Below, one piece after another: positions 45,745-59,732 of a stretch of DNA of 64,000 nt. Every line of letters begins with the position of its first letter. Position 1 is the first letter of the stretch. Position numbers and translations under genes: made by a program. Origin of the DNA: Siphonodentalium dalli (Eukaryota; Mollusca; Scaphopoda; Gadilida; Siphonodentaliidae); contig CP136063.1 in assembly GCA_032622095.1 (NCBI GenBank), positions 35,688,106 through 35,752,105 of the forward strand, written 5' to 3'. The notes below the pieces were generated by a model. That model searched no databases. It was not told the origin of the DNA and worked only from the letters and a program-made list of their open reading frames with translations.

Positions 45745-46085
45745 AAATATTCTCATCGTGTCAGCGTATATGTTCTTGTACAGTGTTCGTTGTATCAAGA
45801 GTGTTACAAATGAAGTTTTTACGATTAATATGCTCATCGTGTCAGCGTATATGTTCTTGTACAGTGTTCGTTGTATCAAGCCTGTGTGTTACAAATGAAG
45901 TTTTTACGATTAATATGCTCATCGTGACAATGTATATGTCATTGTACAGTGTTCGTTGTATTAAGCCTGTGTGTTACAAATGAAGTTTTTACTATTAATA
46001 TGCTCATCGTGTCAGCGTATATGTTCTTGTACAGTGTTCGTTGTATCAAGCCTGCATGTGTTACAAATGCAGTCTTTTACTATTA
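45745..46085 (+). repeat. Tandem repeat, about 85-bp unit, four copies
   Basis: GCTCATCGTGTCAGCGTATA, TGTTCTTGTACAGTGTTCGT and TGTTACAAATGAAGTTTTTA recur at about 45751, 45832, 45917 and 46002. Confidence 0.9.
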
Positions 46086-46639
46086 ATATTCACGTTTCTT
46101 CGACTGGTACATCTTTGAACGCACACTAAGTGCTCACAGCTTGGAACTTTGAAGATGCTCTGCGCTCTCTGTGTATAATTGATACTAGTATGGCATATCA
46201 TAATTAACTTAAAGGGGGCATCGATATAGGAGGAGCTTATGTTGCAAGGTAATATGTTTTCTTCACTTATTTACAATGGGTGGGGCTTAAACCATAGCCA
46301 ATTTTGGATTTTTAAAGCATTTTCGATTGGAAAGATATCCTTTTTAAACACTTTCGGATATGTATTTTGAATTTTTTTTGACAAAGTTTGAAAGGGGCCT
46401 TGACAAATTGTCATATCAATTGTGTTATTGTTGTTGGATGCGCCGCCGGGAAGAAAGCGAGAATCGTCACACAATTTAAAAGTCATATATGGAACATTGA
46501 CATGCTCTCCCGTATTCTTGTTTGAGATGAGGATTGTCTGTCTAGCATTGCGCTGCTACTCAAATTCGCGTGCTGTAATTTGATTATATGTTGACTTAGT
46601 AATGCATCTTTTCACAGCGATGCTAATGTGCAGTTATGC
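46086..46639. other. Unassigned non-coding stretch
   Basis: I see no array and no frame with recognisable features. Confidence 0.35.
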
Positions 46640-46880
46640 CGATGACCGCAGAAAACATAGCCGCTCGCACTCCCACGCTCACAGTCACGTACACAGTCAC
46701 AGACACGGTATGTATTCTCCACTACATGACATAGCCACCCGCACTCCGACTCACAGTCACTAATACAATCATATATACTGTATGTATTCACCACGATAAC
46801 GACATAGCCACCCGCACTCCGACACACAGTCACTAATACAATCATATATACTGTATGTATTCACCACGATAACGACATAG
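46640..46880 (+). repeat. Tandem repeat, 73-bp unit, about three copies
   Basis: GACATAGCCACCCGCACTCC occurs at 46728 and 46801, with the unit start again at 46874 and a diverged unit before 46728. The array ends only 25 bases before the duplication junction. Confidence 0.9.
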
Positions 46881-46904
46881 GAACAATAACTGTCACAAAC
46901 ACAG

Positions 46905-46906
46905 TC
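46905..46906. other. Duplication junction
   Basis: Sequence to the right of this point matches 12401 onward; sequence to the left (CACAAACACAGT) does not match 12389-12400. The junction falls at the first base of the ACGTTATAACGT palindrome, 88 bases inside the left end of the FoldBack-like element. Confidence 0.9.
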
Positions 46907-48692
46907 GTTATAACGTAGCGACATGCCAACTGAGGGCAACATAGAAAAAATTACTCGCTCGCTCGTCTCCGGTCGGTCATATTAACCCCACAAATGCCGA
47001 TATTGGCTAAAAGAGCCTGTGTGATTACTGGTGTCTTCGTGTGTTTTCAGACAGATTATTTAGGTGATTCTCGGTAGTGCAATACACATGAGTGTTAATT
47101 CCATATATTGACTCGTGGAGGCGTCCACGGCCGATGTTATTAACCCCTAAAATTCCGGTAAAATAGTGTATAAACAAAAAAACCTAACATAACATAGCGA
47201 CATACCCCACGAGGTCAACCTAGAAAATGTTACCCACTCGCTCGACTCCGGCCGGTGTTATTAACCCCTCAAAATCCGATAAAATGGTATAAAAACAAAA
47301 AGAACACTGAGACAACCCGGGACTGCCCCCGGGAGGCCCCATGGACCCGTGGACCCGTGGACACTATATCTCGGCGTTATAACGTAGCTACATACCCCAC
47401 GAGGTCAACATATACAAGTGTACTCGCTCGCTCGCTCGACTCCGGTCGGTGTTATTAATCCCTCAATATCCGATAAAATGGTATATAATCAAAAAGTACA
47501 TTGGGACCGCCCGGGTGGCCCCCTGGGCACGTGGACACTATATATCGACGTTACAACGTAGCGACATACCCCACGAGGTCAATATAGAAAATGTTACTCG
47601 CTCGCTCGAATCCGGCCGGTGTTATTAACCCCTCAAGATCCGATAAAATGGTACATAAACAAAATGAACACTGGGACCGCCCGTGACCGCCCGGGCGGCC
47701 CCACGGGCCCGTGGACACTATATCTCGACGTTATAACATAGCGACATACCCCACGAGGTAAACCTAGAAAATGTTACTCGCTCGCTCGACTTCGGTCGGT
47801 GTTATTAACCCCTCAAAATCCGATAAAATGGTATGTAAACAAAAAGAACATTGGGACCGCCCGGGAGGCCCCATGGGCCCTTGGACACTATATCTCGACG
47901 TAATAACGTAGCGACATACTTCACGAGGTCAACATATAAAATGGTACTCGCTCGCTCGACTCCGGCCGGTGTTATTAACCCCTCAAAATCCGATAAAATG
48001 GTATATAAACAAAAAGAACACTGAGACCGTCCGGGACCGCCGGGGAGGCCCCATGGGCCCGTGGACACTATATCTCGACGTTATAACGTAGCGACATACC
48101 CCACGAGGTCAACATAGAAAATGATACTCGCTCGCTCGACTCCGGCCGGTGTTATTAACCCCTCAAAATCCGATAAAATGGTATATAATCAAAAAGAACA
48201 TTGGGACCGCCCTGGCGGCCCCCTGGGCCCGTGGACACTATATATCGACGTTATAACGTAGCAACATACCCCACGAGGTCAACCTAGAAACTGTTACTCG
48301 CTTACTCGACTCCGGCCGGTATTATTAACCCCATAAAAATCCGATATTGGCTAAGAGGGCACGGACAGCTCGGTGTCTTCTTTTGATTTCGGACAGCATA
48401 TTTTGATGATGCATGGTAGTGCAATACCACCTGATAGTGACTTCCAGATATTGACTCGCTGACGCGTCAACACAAAATCCCGCAAAATACCGTATCACCA
48501 TAAATATTCGGCCCTACATAATCGTAAATATCGCAATTTTCTTGAATGTTTTCAATAAAAATTAATAACTTTACACCTATAATTTTTATATTTTGACACG
48601 AGCGGGTGTAATTGAGAGTCTGAAGAGAGCCGCGGCAGATGTTTGAATGTGTTGATATCAATTAGCAGTAAAACGGTATCGCAATTGTTATA

Positions 48693-49489
48693 CACTCTTA
48701 TAACTAATGTGTAGAAACGATTACACTTCAAATGTGTAAACCCGGTTAATACACATAGCAATGTGTAGTTTTACATACAAATACATTGACCAAGTGCGGT
48801 TCTACACATAATGTGTATATTTTGTTACACACAATTGTGTAAGAACGTAGAGCATGCGCATTGCGGTGCCTTCAGTTTCATAGTCTGCTACGTGACGGCC
48901 ATATTGTTTGAGTATATTTTTTGGAATACAATCTACAGCGATCGTAGACAAGGGTGTAAGTTCAGAATTCCAATTTGTGGGTTTAGTATTAATAGTATAT
49001 GAGGATTTATTTGTTAAAACTTTCATGGTGATTACTGCACTTAGACTCTTGTTATGATTGTTGTAATAATACTAATATTATGCGATCACGCCTCGACCCT
49101 GGTTTGTTCATTCAAAGCAAAAACTCACAGTACAGAACAAAATACTACATACCACTATGCGCCATGAAAGTTTTAACATATAAATCTGCATATATCTTTA
49201 ATACTATACCCACATGTCGGACTCATGCACTTGCATTTCTTGTCTACGAACTGTGAGTGTAAGAACCTACACAAAATATGTAAGGGATATGTGTTGATTT
49301 TATACACACAGTTGTGTATAAATGTGTAAAAATTTACCCATTTATGTGTAAAAATTGTTACACAATTTGTGTACGAATATGAAACTACACATATACTACA
49401 CAAATATGTTTAAGATCAAAATTGAATAATGATTGTGTAGCAGGGCTACACATTTTGTGTAGAAAACCTACACATTAGTTATAAGAGTG
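48693..49489. mobile_element. Nested TA-site MITE, second copy
   Basis: It is identical to 14176-14972 except for one substitution (49286 G against 14769 C). Confidence 0.6.
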
Positions 49490-50134
49490 TATTGTATACA
49501 TTAACCCGTTCACAATAATCAGAAGACATATTGGCGGAGTTAAATCGAAACTGTGTTTTCATAACACTTGGGGAAGACGAACAGGTAATCTCGTGACAAC
49601 AGTGGAGATTTGCGATGAGGTTTCCGTGTTTTTATTGCAATCGAAAATGGTCGTAATCCCAAAATCTTCTTGGTGCTAGACAATAACGATCAATATGACG
49701 AAGAGAGTATTTGTGATACTGGAAACCCGTGTACTTAATTTGCTTACCGACCAATCACACGATATTTCGTTATGGGGTAGATTATATATAATCGTGTGTG
49801 AATTAAAAATAAAATTTAATTCTAAATATCTTAAAATCATGCGACCACGTATTCGATTCACGCTTCCATCCATGGTGCTGTATCCGTGTTCCGTCTGCTC
49901 TACTGAAGCTGAAGATGAGTCAATATAGTTTATATATGGGGGGGGGGGGGGTGACCATATTACATATTATATATTTTCTTTATTAGCTCCACATATGGAG
50001 AGTATGATGACCTCCATCACCGGGAATAATGTTTTCAGTCCTTGCCCAAAAGGTCGTGGGTTGGGTTGCAATATATGGGGAGGTACTTTGACCAGGAAAA
50101 TCCTATTATTCATGTCCAGTTGATATCAGAGGTC

Positions 50135-50368
50135 TTAAAAGGGCACTAATTATTAATAAAATAAAATCATTAATTATATAACCAAAATTGTTGAAATCTG
50201 ATCGGTGAAAATTGAAACATGTGGGTGAAATTGGCCCATGGCGTGTCAAGAGAAAAGGGCACTTAGTATTGGTAAAATAAAATAATTAATTTTATAACCA
50301 AAATTGTTGCAATCTGATCGGTGAGAATTGAAACATGTGGGTAAAATTAGCCCACAGCGTATCAAGAG
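50135..50368 (+). repeat. Two-unit tandem repeat, second copy
   Basis: This is the copy of 15619-15852, with no change seen. Confidence 0.75.
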
Positions 50369-53239
50369 TTATAGATGCCGTTGACTTCAGACGACTTAAA
50401 GGGGCATATACGAGCAATTGTTGGCTAATTTTACAATAAACGCTCTTTATTTGTCATAATATGATAATATTCCAGGCATGTATAAATTGGTGCGTTAGAT
50501 TAGACTAGTCGATCCTTAAATAGTGACTTTTCAATTTCTATAAGTGGAGATAGAGCTGCGAACAAATATATGTGATCTGATTTGGGGGGGGGATAACGTT
50601 TCTAGGTTGACCTCGTGGGGTATGGCGCTACGTTATAACGTCGAGATATAGTGTCCACGGGCCCATGGGGCCTCCCGGGCGGTCCCGGGCGGTCCCAGTG
50701 TTCTTTTTGTTTATATACCATTTTATCGTATTTTGAGGGGTTAATAACACCGGCCGGAGTCGAGCGAGCGAGTAACATTTTCTAGGTTCACCTCGTAGGG
50801 TTTGTCGCTATGTTATAACGTCGAGATATAGTGTCCCCGAGCCCATGGGGCCGCCCGGGCGGTCCCGGGCGGTCCCAAGGTTCTTTTTGTTTATACACTA
50901 TTTTACCCGAGTTTGAGGGGTTAATAACATCGGCCGTGGACGCGTCAACGAGTCAATATATGGAATTAACACTCAGGTGTATTGCACTACCGATAATCAC
51001 CAAAATAATCTGTCTGAAAACACACGAAGACATCGGTAATCACACAGGCTCTTTTAGCCAATATCGGCATTTGGGGGGTTAATATGACCGACCGGAGACG
51101 AGCGAGCGAGTAAAGTTTTCTATGTTGCCCTCAGTTGGCATGTCGCTACGTTATAACGTCGATATATTGTGTCCACGGGCCACGTGGGGCCACCCGGGCG
51201 GTCCCGGGCGGTCCCGGGCGGTAATTAGTCACACCGATTTACAACAGCCAACATAGTCTTTATTACATTATTAAAATAGATATGTGTTCTTGGATTTTTA
51301 TAGAAATAACGAATTTTAATTATTCGGCGTAGCAAAATACTCTTAAATTGGCAACAGTTTCGCAAACTTTTTTGCCAGCTTATATGCTATTTATAACTCT
51401 CATAAGTATGTCTTTATTTATGTGAATAACATGGCGACACACTCGCTCCTTCGTAACAATAAACAATTCAATGATCATTTAACTCCTTGTCATGTTCCAT
51501 TGCGATTCTGAATGTTATTTCGTCACGAAAACAAACATGGTACATGTTTAGTACGACAAAGTTTAAATCATGTTTCTTAGTGAAACTCACACAATGGTGA
51601 TATCCATATTCAACAATTATTGTCTATACATATAAACAAGTAGGACATGTCTGCCTGTCTACATGCCTGTCCGGGCGTCTGCCTGTTCGCGATTTTTCTC
51701 AGTCCCCTGGAATTATTTCACCCAAATTTGGTGTGGTGACGGGGTAATCTGGCGGATGGTATAAAGGCGTTAGTGTGTTTCAAGATGTTGATTTAATACA
51801 AAATCATCATAACTTAGAAAACACAATAAATAAATAGTTAAATTGTTAAATTGAAATTCAATCCATATAAAATAAAATATTAGTTTTTGTTTTTTTAAAT
51901 TTAAAAATGTTTAAACGATAAAGGGGCCGCCACTGAAGCTGACTAAGATGAGAATGTGAGCTAAGCGTATACATGGATGCATGCCCTTATATGACGCACA
52001 AGTGGGCCACATACCCCTTTGTGCAGAGGCCGCATACCCCACCAACGCCGAATAAAGGCTTCAATAAGGAACCTGTTTCTGCTTGTAGTTAAATATAGGT
52101 ATATAAAGGTTACATCCAGGATGTGCCAGGTATGGTGACATGCTGTCGCATTAGTAATGCACTGGCAGTGATAGAACAAGTTTTTGCTGGTGCCGAGGTC
52201 ATGACAACCTGCCACTAACATAAATGTCAGTATTCATCAAACTAGACCATGCTGTTTTCCATGTGAAGAAAATATATAGTTGTCGTTGTTCTGAACCGTT
52301 TATGGTATCAAAAATCAGTGCGTGCTATTTTTTTTAATAGTTTCGTGTTATGATAATGCTAAGTACCCGTTCTGAGATTCCGTTTCCGATGAACACAAAT
52401 GCCACCATTTTTGTACGGGGCAGGGGTGGCACCAGAAAATCCCCGACAGGGGAGCTGTGCTCCCCTACAGGGGGGCTATACTAAATTACACCATATTGCC
52501 TGTTGGTATGTGAAATGAGCGCACATAGTGTGTGTGGTGAACCAATGAACAAAATCATATTGAAGTAATTATAGTCTCTTAGCTGGAGCCTGGAGAATTC
52601 TAATAGATCTGCAGTTGCTTATGATTGATGAACATTATCACATATGTAAATAATAACACATATATTATGGTGGTGTCAATTAAACTTGAATTAAGGCTTC
52701 GCCACACTAATATTTGACCTGAGACAAGTCAGTGATATGATAATTAAATTTCTTTTAAATTATTGCCAATATTGGCACATGTGATACATCAAACTGTTTC
52801 ACTGTCAGGGATATAGCTAACATGTGGCCATATTGTAGGTACTCAATGGTTATATAGACCAATGTGGCCACTGTGACGAATGCCAGAGTAGCCAGTAATG
52901 ATAAAGCACACATGTTTCAATAGATTTTCATTACCACTAAAACGTAAAACGCTGATGGTGTAACAATACAGGGGAATACACCCCCCCCCGGATTTAATGG
53001 GAACATGTGCCATGAATATTTTGTGTGGGATATATTCCGCTGTATGTTCTCTCTCTGACACTCTCCCACAGTGACAGTCTGTACATGATTACTTCATCTT
53101 ATACACACAACCGACTTACATATAGAAAATCCCCGACAAGTCCTCCCCGACGAGGGGCTAGAGCTCCCCGACAAGGGGGTTGTATCCCCCCCGTGCCCCC
53201 CACTGGCCCCACCCATGGTACGGGGTCAGTACATTGTGT

Positions 53240-53395
53240 TCACAGTAGTATTTTTATGACCGCAATGCGTCTTTATGTGACATATAATGCTCGTTGGAAG
53301 GTAGTTCATGTCTTTACCGACCTATTTCGATACCTAAAATAATTCAAAAGCGAATATTATCAAGTTTATTTTGGAGCGCAAACCGGCATGAGGAA
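53240..53395 (+). repeat. Repeat B fragment, second copy
   Basis: This is the copy of 18725-18880. Confidence 0.6.
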
Positions 53396-53904
53396 TTAAT
53401 TGCTTAACTCCACAATAATACAAACCTGATACCCCTCGATTGACCCTATCTGTTTCGGCATTCCGTCCTTACTGAAGATATGCACCTATAATATATATAT
53501 AAACAGTGCATGCAAAATGAATAACGAGGCTTGAATAATGCCATTACACGGTAAATTATTAAATTAAAATAGTGGAATTTCCTACCGCGCCGCAGCTTGA
53601 ACCAAACATAATTTTCAAGTTCGCAAAATTAAATTAGCACTGGAGCCCACCCCCCCAACCCCCAACCCCCCGCCGTGTTGGAATTTCTTGCTGCATTTTG
53701 AGATTCCCAACGTTTTGCCCCGCTAAATCATTGCCATTTCAATCCAAAATTAGGAAGATATTAAACTGTTAGTCCAACATCAATACATTTAACACTAAGT
53801 ACTGGTTCGAATATATAACTGTCGGAATAAATTTAGCAGATGTTTTAACTGAAATTTGCAACTACCTGTAGAAATAGTTTGTATTATTATGTAACTTAAA
53901 GATC

Positions 53905-54345
53905 GTGATTGTGTAAACATACATGTAGGCTGTAATTTGATACACACGGTTGTAATGCTGTGCACATATAGTCTGTAATTTTGTAAATATAGAATGTAAT
54001 GATGTGTAAATATAGGCTGTAATGTTGTGTACATATAGGCTGTAATGTTGTGCAAATATAGGCGGTAATGTTTGTAAATAGAGGCTGTAGCGGTGTGTAC
54101 ATGTACATGTTACTGTTGTGTAAATATAGGTTGTCATGTTGTAATATAGTATGTAATGTTATAATGTTGGCTGTACTTTTGTGTACACATATGGTGTAAT
54201 GGTGTGCACATAAGGCTGTACTATTTTGTAAATATAGGTTGTAATGTTGTGTACATATAGATTGTGTTGCTATAATGCAGGATGTAATGTTTTAACTAAT
54301 ATAGGATGTAAAATGGTGTGTAAATGTAATCCGTAATGTTGTGTC
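53905..54345 (+). repeat. 28-bp degenerate tandem array, second copy
   Basis: This is the copy of 19390-19830. No unit gain or loss is seen, which is notable for a tandem array. Confidence 0.8.
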
Positions 54346-55339
54346 AGCCATGACACTTCCATCTGTTGAATCATTTGGGCTAACGTTGGTGGTGAGACAC
54401 CCGCTAGGCCGCAACCCACTATCGTCACGTCCCTTGGTTCATTCGATAACAGTGTAATGTGGCATCGTGCTGAGGATATGTACTGGGAATCGTGTTTATT
54501 ACGCGCGCCGCGTGTATACTGTCCTAGAGATTATATATAGCTATGGTTCGCTTGGCGTTTTTTGGGAGGATTAAAAGTCGGACTGCGCGAACCGGAGACC
54601 GAGTCCGGTAAAGGTGTAGTTGGGAATTTCAATTTCGTTTATTGTCCTTTACATTATTATGTCAATGATTTTGGTTTGTGACAAGCTATGTCAATTACAA
54701 ATAAAAGAAATGAAAAAGATAAATTGTAAGTCTAATATTTCAACTTTTATAGACATTTTTCGTTCTGCAGCCCACTGGGGGTTGTGGTCGGAGACCGCCG
54801 AGTCCGCCGCCGGTTCGTTGATTAGGTGCTGGTTGTTATTGTTATTTTAACGGAATTCTGAGTTGGTCATTCGCGAAACCAATAAGTTTTATATTCTACA
54901 ATTACACACATGGGTATATAATATATGATATTGAGCGCGTTACCATTTCTGACATTGGTTTTCTTGTGTGGTTTATGTGCAACAGTGTGATACTGAACTA
55001 TGGACATCCGGTGCAACTGTTTAGTACTGAACCGTGGATAATTAACAACACGTGGATCTGTAACAACACTGGGTTCAGATGCGTTATGTATCATGATGGT
55101 CTGTAGACAATCGTCTAGCATTCGCGCCCGTCATAACGTGCATGTCCTGTAGATTCTAAATACTTGATTTTAAATGACGCCCAGGACAGTTCTGTTCACG
55201 TGTGGCGTATTGTTGCTAAACCATTTATAAGCTAAATACTCATTTATCATGTTTAGATAATAAATTCACCAAACGACCTTTGTTGAACTTATTACTTTAG
55301 CATCTCCATGAAATAATATGAATCTTTCAGCACTTTTAA

Positions 55340-55732
55340 CCCTTTACCCAACAGAAGGGCCCTGTGCCAATGCATTCTCTTATATATGCGAGTCGACCAT
55401 AGGTCGCCTTGCATATATAAGAGAATGCATTGGCTTAACACATTAAAAATTAAAAAATTGTTAAAGAATGTAAGAAAAAATGGTAAAAAGTGTTGAAAAA
55501 AGATTATTTTTTAGGCCAATGCATTCTCTTATATATGCGAGGCGACCTATGGTCGACTCGCATATATAAGAGAATGCATTAGCACAGGGTATAACTGTAA
55601 CTATCACAATGTGGTCATGGAGCCGGTTCCAATGATATCCATATTTGTATGGTTCTATTGAGACAGACCGAAGATATTTTAGGCTGTTGAAGCTTTATTT
55701 GGCCGGTTTTGGCCGGTTTGTTGGGTAAAGGG
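55340..55732. mobile_element. piggyBac-like MITE, second copy
   Basis: This is the copy of 20825-21217, with one substitution (55608 A against 21093 C) outside the palindromes. Both TTAA sites are present. Confidence 0.75.
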
Positions 55733-55849
55733 TTAATATCTTTTCATTTGTTTGTCATCTGCTTTTATTACCTGAACACCAAATGAATAATATACCAGTT
55801 GATGTATACTGCTATAACTGAATATTATAGAAATGGTTGATGTACTTAC

Positions 55850-55935
55850 CTTACCCACATCATCCTCCCGAGGCGCACTTAACACGAGATATGTCTTCCC
55901 GTTACCGAAAAAGTCTCCATAGTCTACGGCATACC
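55850..55935 (-). CDS. Integrin alpha-like exon B, second copy
   Basis: It is identical to 21335-21420, splice sites included. Confidence 0.6.
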
Positions 55936-56760
55936 CTGAAGATGAAGGCATGGTTGTGCTATATAGTTTTCAGAAACATAACGGCATCATTGCGGAAGTA
56001 GGTGTCCTAACATGTTGACAAGGAAGTTCGCACTGATAACTATGGAATATAGTGGACGTATACACACCCTGGTCCAGTGGTCCAGCTACATTACTATGCT
56101 ATGATGTTGATGGTCCTGCTCAATTGCTATGATGCGGGTAGGGCAAACTGATGCCGTTACGAAAAAGTACCCTTATCTTTTCTAAAGTTTTTATTTTCGC
56201 GGTGTTTGGCGAATCCGAGCGATTTGAGAATAAACCAGTGAGTCTATATGAAACATGCAATAATACATATATATTTAAAAATATAATAATTCCTGTGCTG
56301 GTGATTCAAAAACGACGTGAATTACAGTCGATTTTCAACAACTAATACAACCAGTTTAAAAATATTTCCCAATAGATATGTTTTTGAATCTTTGATACGG
56401 ATAATGGCTTGTATTGTAAATGTTCAGATTATCGGAACACCGTGAAAAGACAGATTATAAAATATAACAGTACTGTTTGTTAACATCTCTCATTTGCGCT
56501 AACAGCATCATAGCAATTCAGCAGGATCCAACCGCATCATAACACATTAGCAGGACCAATTGACCAGGAGTGGTATACCCATATGTATTCTCAAATAGTA
56601 TTCAATAAACTGCGATGCACAATTATTGTATATGGGCATTACACTATAGTCCCTAAATTTGCATAATTTGTGAATAGTACACTTTACTGAATTTCGCATC
56701 TGAAATAGATGTATCCTTTGATAACTTTGTCCACTACACAAAGAGTCAACCGCACACAAA

Positions 56761-56860
56761 TCAGGTTGCGCTCCAAAATACACCTAATAATATTCGCTTT
56801 TGAATTATTCCCGGTATCGAAATAAGTCGATTACTTGAACAACCTTTATATGAACATTAC
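56761..56860 (-). repeat. Repeat B inverted fragment, second copy
   Basis: This is the copy of 22246-22345. Confidence 0.6.
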
Positions 56861-57315
56861 ACGAGTGTCACAGAGAGACGCATTAAAGTAAAAGAACGTG
56901 CATATTCGTACCAAAAACATTCGAATCTCGAGCAAATATTGCGATTTTAATCTGTATTCAATGATTAATGGGATCTGAAAAGCAATATATGGCGCGACTT
57001 TAAAGGTACGACTGACTGCGTTATGACAACTACGGGATACTTTGACACCTATGCTTTCTGTTTGTTTAGTCATAAGAATGTGTAGTACCATAAACATTTC
57101 AGGGCGAAGACAGCTGTAAATTATCTTCCACTGTTGCATGTATATACGGTGCGAAATGTTTGATCCAATGACAAATCGCATTGTACGAGGATTTTCATAA
57201 ATTCACACGAATATGATAAAACATAGTAGTTTAACAGCATCGGAATTCGTCGGGGGGTACCGACATTGGCATAGTTTGGTGCCAGACATATTAACTATGT
57301 GCTGTAATAACTCAC

Positions 57316-57402
57316 CCATCAAGGAAGAAGAGCGCCCTTGGGTGATTGGATGTGATTTAATGAGAGGTTTCCGGGTACCCATCCCCACCAAAGCAAAACC
57401 TC
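57316..57402 (-). CDS. Integrin alpha-like exon A, second copy
   Basis: It is identical to 22800-22886. One extra G lies in the flanking intron near 57253. Confidence 0.45.
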
Positions 57403-59732
57403 CTGTGTGAATATAAAACAAAGATAAAGTGATCAACGGTGTTTATGTGAAGTCAATTTCAATGTATTAGTATTCTGATCATAAAGATAGATCATCCTCT
57501 ACGTGATTCTATCGGTACGATTGAGTCAGGTACGAAACTACCTAATTACCCAGAATGCATTCGCCCATTGGTCCACACATTATTAACATTTCCAAACATC
57601 TTACACCGGTGGCGTAAACGACAGCCCACTTTCGAACAGTAATATAATGCTGATGGTGGAGTTAGAGTTATGCATGCGCACATCATATAGGAAAGTCCCG
57701 TGAGCGTGGAACGGTAAAAAAAATACTTGCGTCAAAGCTACACACGAATCCTATTGAATACCGATTCCACTGTTCGACGTTATCTGGTTGCTATATGTGT
57801 TAATAACACTATTGAGTACTTCGGGAATTTTAAATACATTTGTTTCACTTAAACTGTGGGGTGGGGGGGGGGGGGGGGGGGTAGTAAAAAATGTGCAGGA
57901 ATGTATGCCGTTATTTTGCATCTGGCATGTTCGGGAACCACCCCCAAACCTGCAAAAACAATATTTAAAACCGCATTAAACCCTACTTATATCACTCATA
58001 TGACTGGAAATTATCTCCTGTTGTTCAAATGACAGTTTAACATGTTTCAGAAGCTGTTTTTATTGGATAAATATGATTAATACAGGCAAATATGAAGATT
58101 TTTTTTCAAATACGGGCGGATAGGGATTTGTCTACCACGTACTAGTACATGCATTGGAGTTGCCAGGTCGGTGTGTGATGAGAGTATGCTAGGTCTACCA
58201 GGGTGATCAGATTCCATACCGCTAAATGGATATTCTAATACATCAATGTAGTGGACAAATACAGTAACCCATCAGAAGCTACATGATAGGCGCACATAAA
58301 ACACTAGTATAAGGTATATGCATCCAATTTTACAAACAAACAAAAACAACATATCTTGGCTGTAATAGATTTTAGGCTGATAACATCTTTGGACAGTGAA
58401 TTCAATCTTGACTTTCGAGTCACTTTTGACATTATGTAGACATATCCGTGACATACGGTATCAGTTGTTAAGCTCCAATTCAACTATAATTGTTGACATA
58501 TTTTGAAAATAATTACATTGAGAGGATATTTACCAGACTTTTCAATGCAAGTCATTATAGAAGAGACGGAACGAACCGGGGTTCGGTCAAAAAAACAACA
58601 TAAACCCAACCAATTTCACAAGCTGTTGTGGAATGAGAAGACTTGGTCTAATATTACACATAGGGGGTTGCTCGTCAAAAATGACGGATAATAAACATAA
58701 CATGCCGGCAAATATGGGCACAGGTGCATGCTGATAACGATAAGAAGAAAGCCGACAAACGATGCGCGGAGTTTGTCCTGAATTTGGCTTTGGTGTTTTG
58801 TAATGACGGACTACGCTGAAAGCACATTCTGTGGATAATAAACGCATTATATGATATCAGTGAAAATATCGCCTTGATAGCCTTTGGGAAACGCGTTATA
58901 TCTCAGATGGTCTTGCACTGATTTTTAGACGCGCGAAATACGTGAGAGATCGAGTTACAAACACAAAATTACACACAATCCCAAATGTTGGCTTTTTATA
59001 CACATGTAGTACGATTAGATAATTTTTGTGAAATATCACACACTGGCAACAACGCACATGCATTATTATTCATCTACTTAGTCCAACACAATCAGTAATC
59101 AACGAGTCAGTAACTGGGACATGTTGGATAACATGCAGATTGGTCAGAGGGTCATAGGCCAGACAAATATGGACATATGTGTCGTCTCGAGAGGGAATTT
59201 ATGATACCTTAATTTTTTGTTATCGTAAATACTAAACTTTCGGAATCCGTATGTTGGATTTGTCAGACAGGCGGACTTTTTTCTTACCGCGTGGTTTTCT
59301 TGAGGCACCCGGTGAAAAAATCGGTCATTTTTAAAATAAAGCCGACATTATTGACAGAGTATTTTCACGCAGTTTGAGAAGAAACATTCGTCCAATTTTG
59401 ATACCTGAGAGTGGGGCGATAACCAGAGTAGGCTAATGCATGTAACCATTAATTCTCGGAATTGCAGTCGTCAAATAATATTTTGGGTGAGACAAATATG
59501 ACGATTCACGTAAAGCGTTGTCTTTCGTTTCTTATATAAATCATAAAGTAAGACGGGTATGCCGCACTGTTTTATACCATGGGAAACTACTGCCAATTTG
59601 CTATAATTTGCTAACTTATCGCTGCAGGCCGTATTATTTTTTATCAGAGGCAGAAAAATCAACCCTCCCCTAAAGTTAAGATGTGCCATGCTCTGGTATA
59701 AGGCACACAGAACTCACGGTTACATGTCAATA

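Larger units (their letters stand above)
46906..51235. mobile_element. FoldBack-like element, second copy, left end missing
   Basis: This copy lacks the first 88 bases, the terminal inverted repeat tip and the left GATTTACAA. The right end (GTCACACC at 51235) and right GATTTACAA (51236-51244) are intact. The left arm has +8 and +4 base expansions relative to copy 1. Confidence 0.85.
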
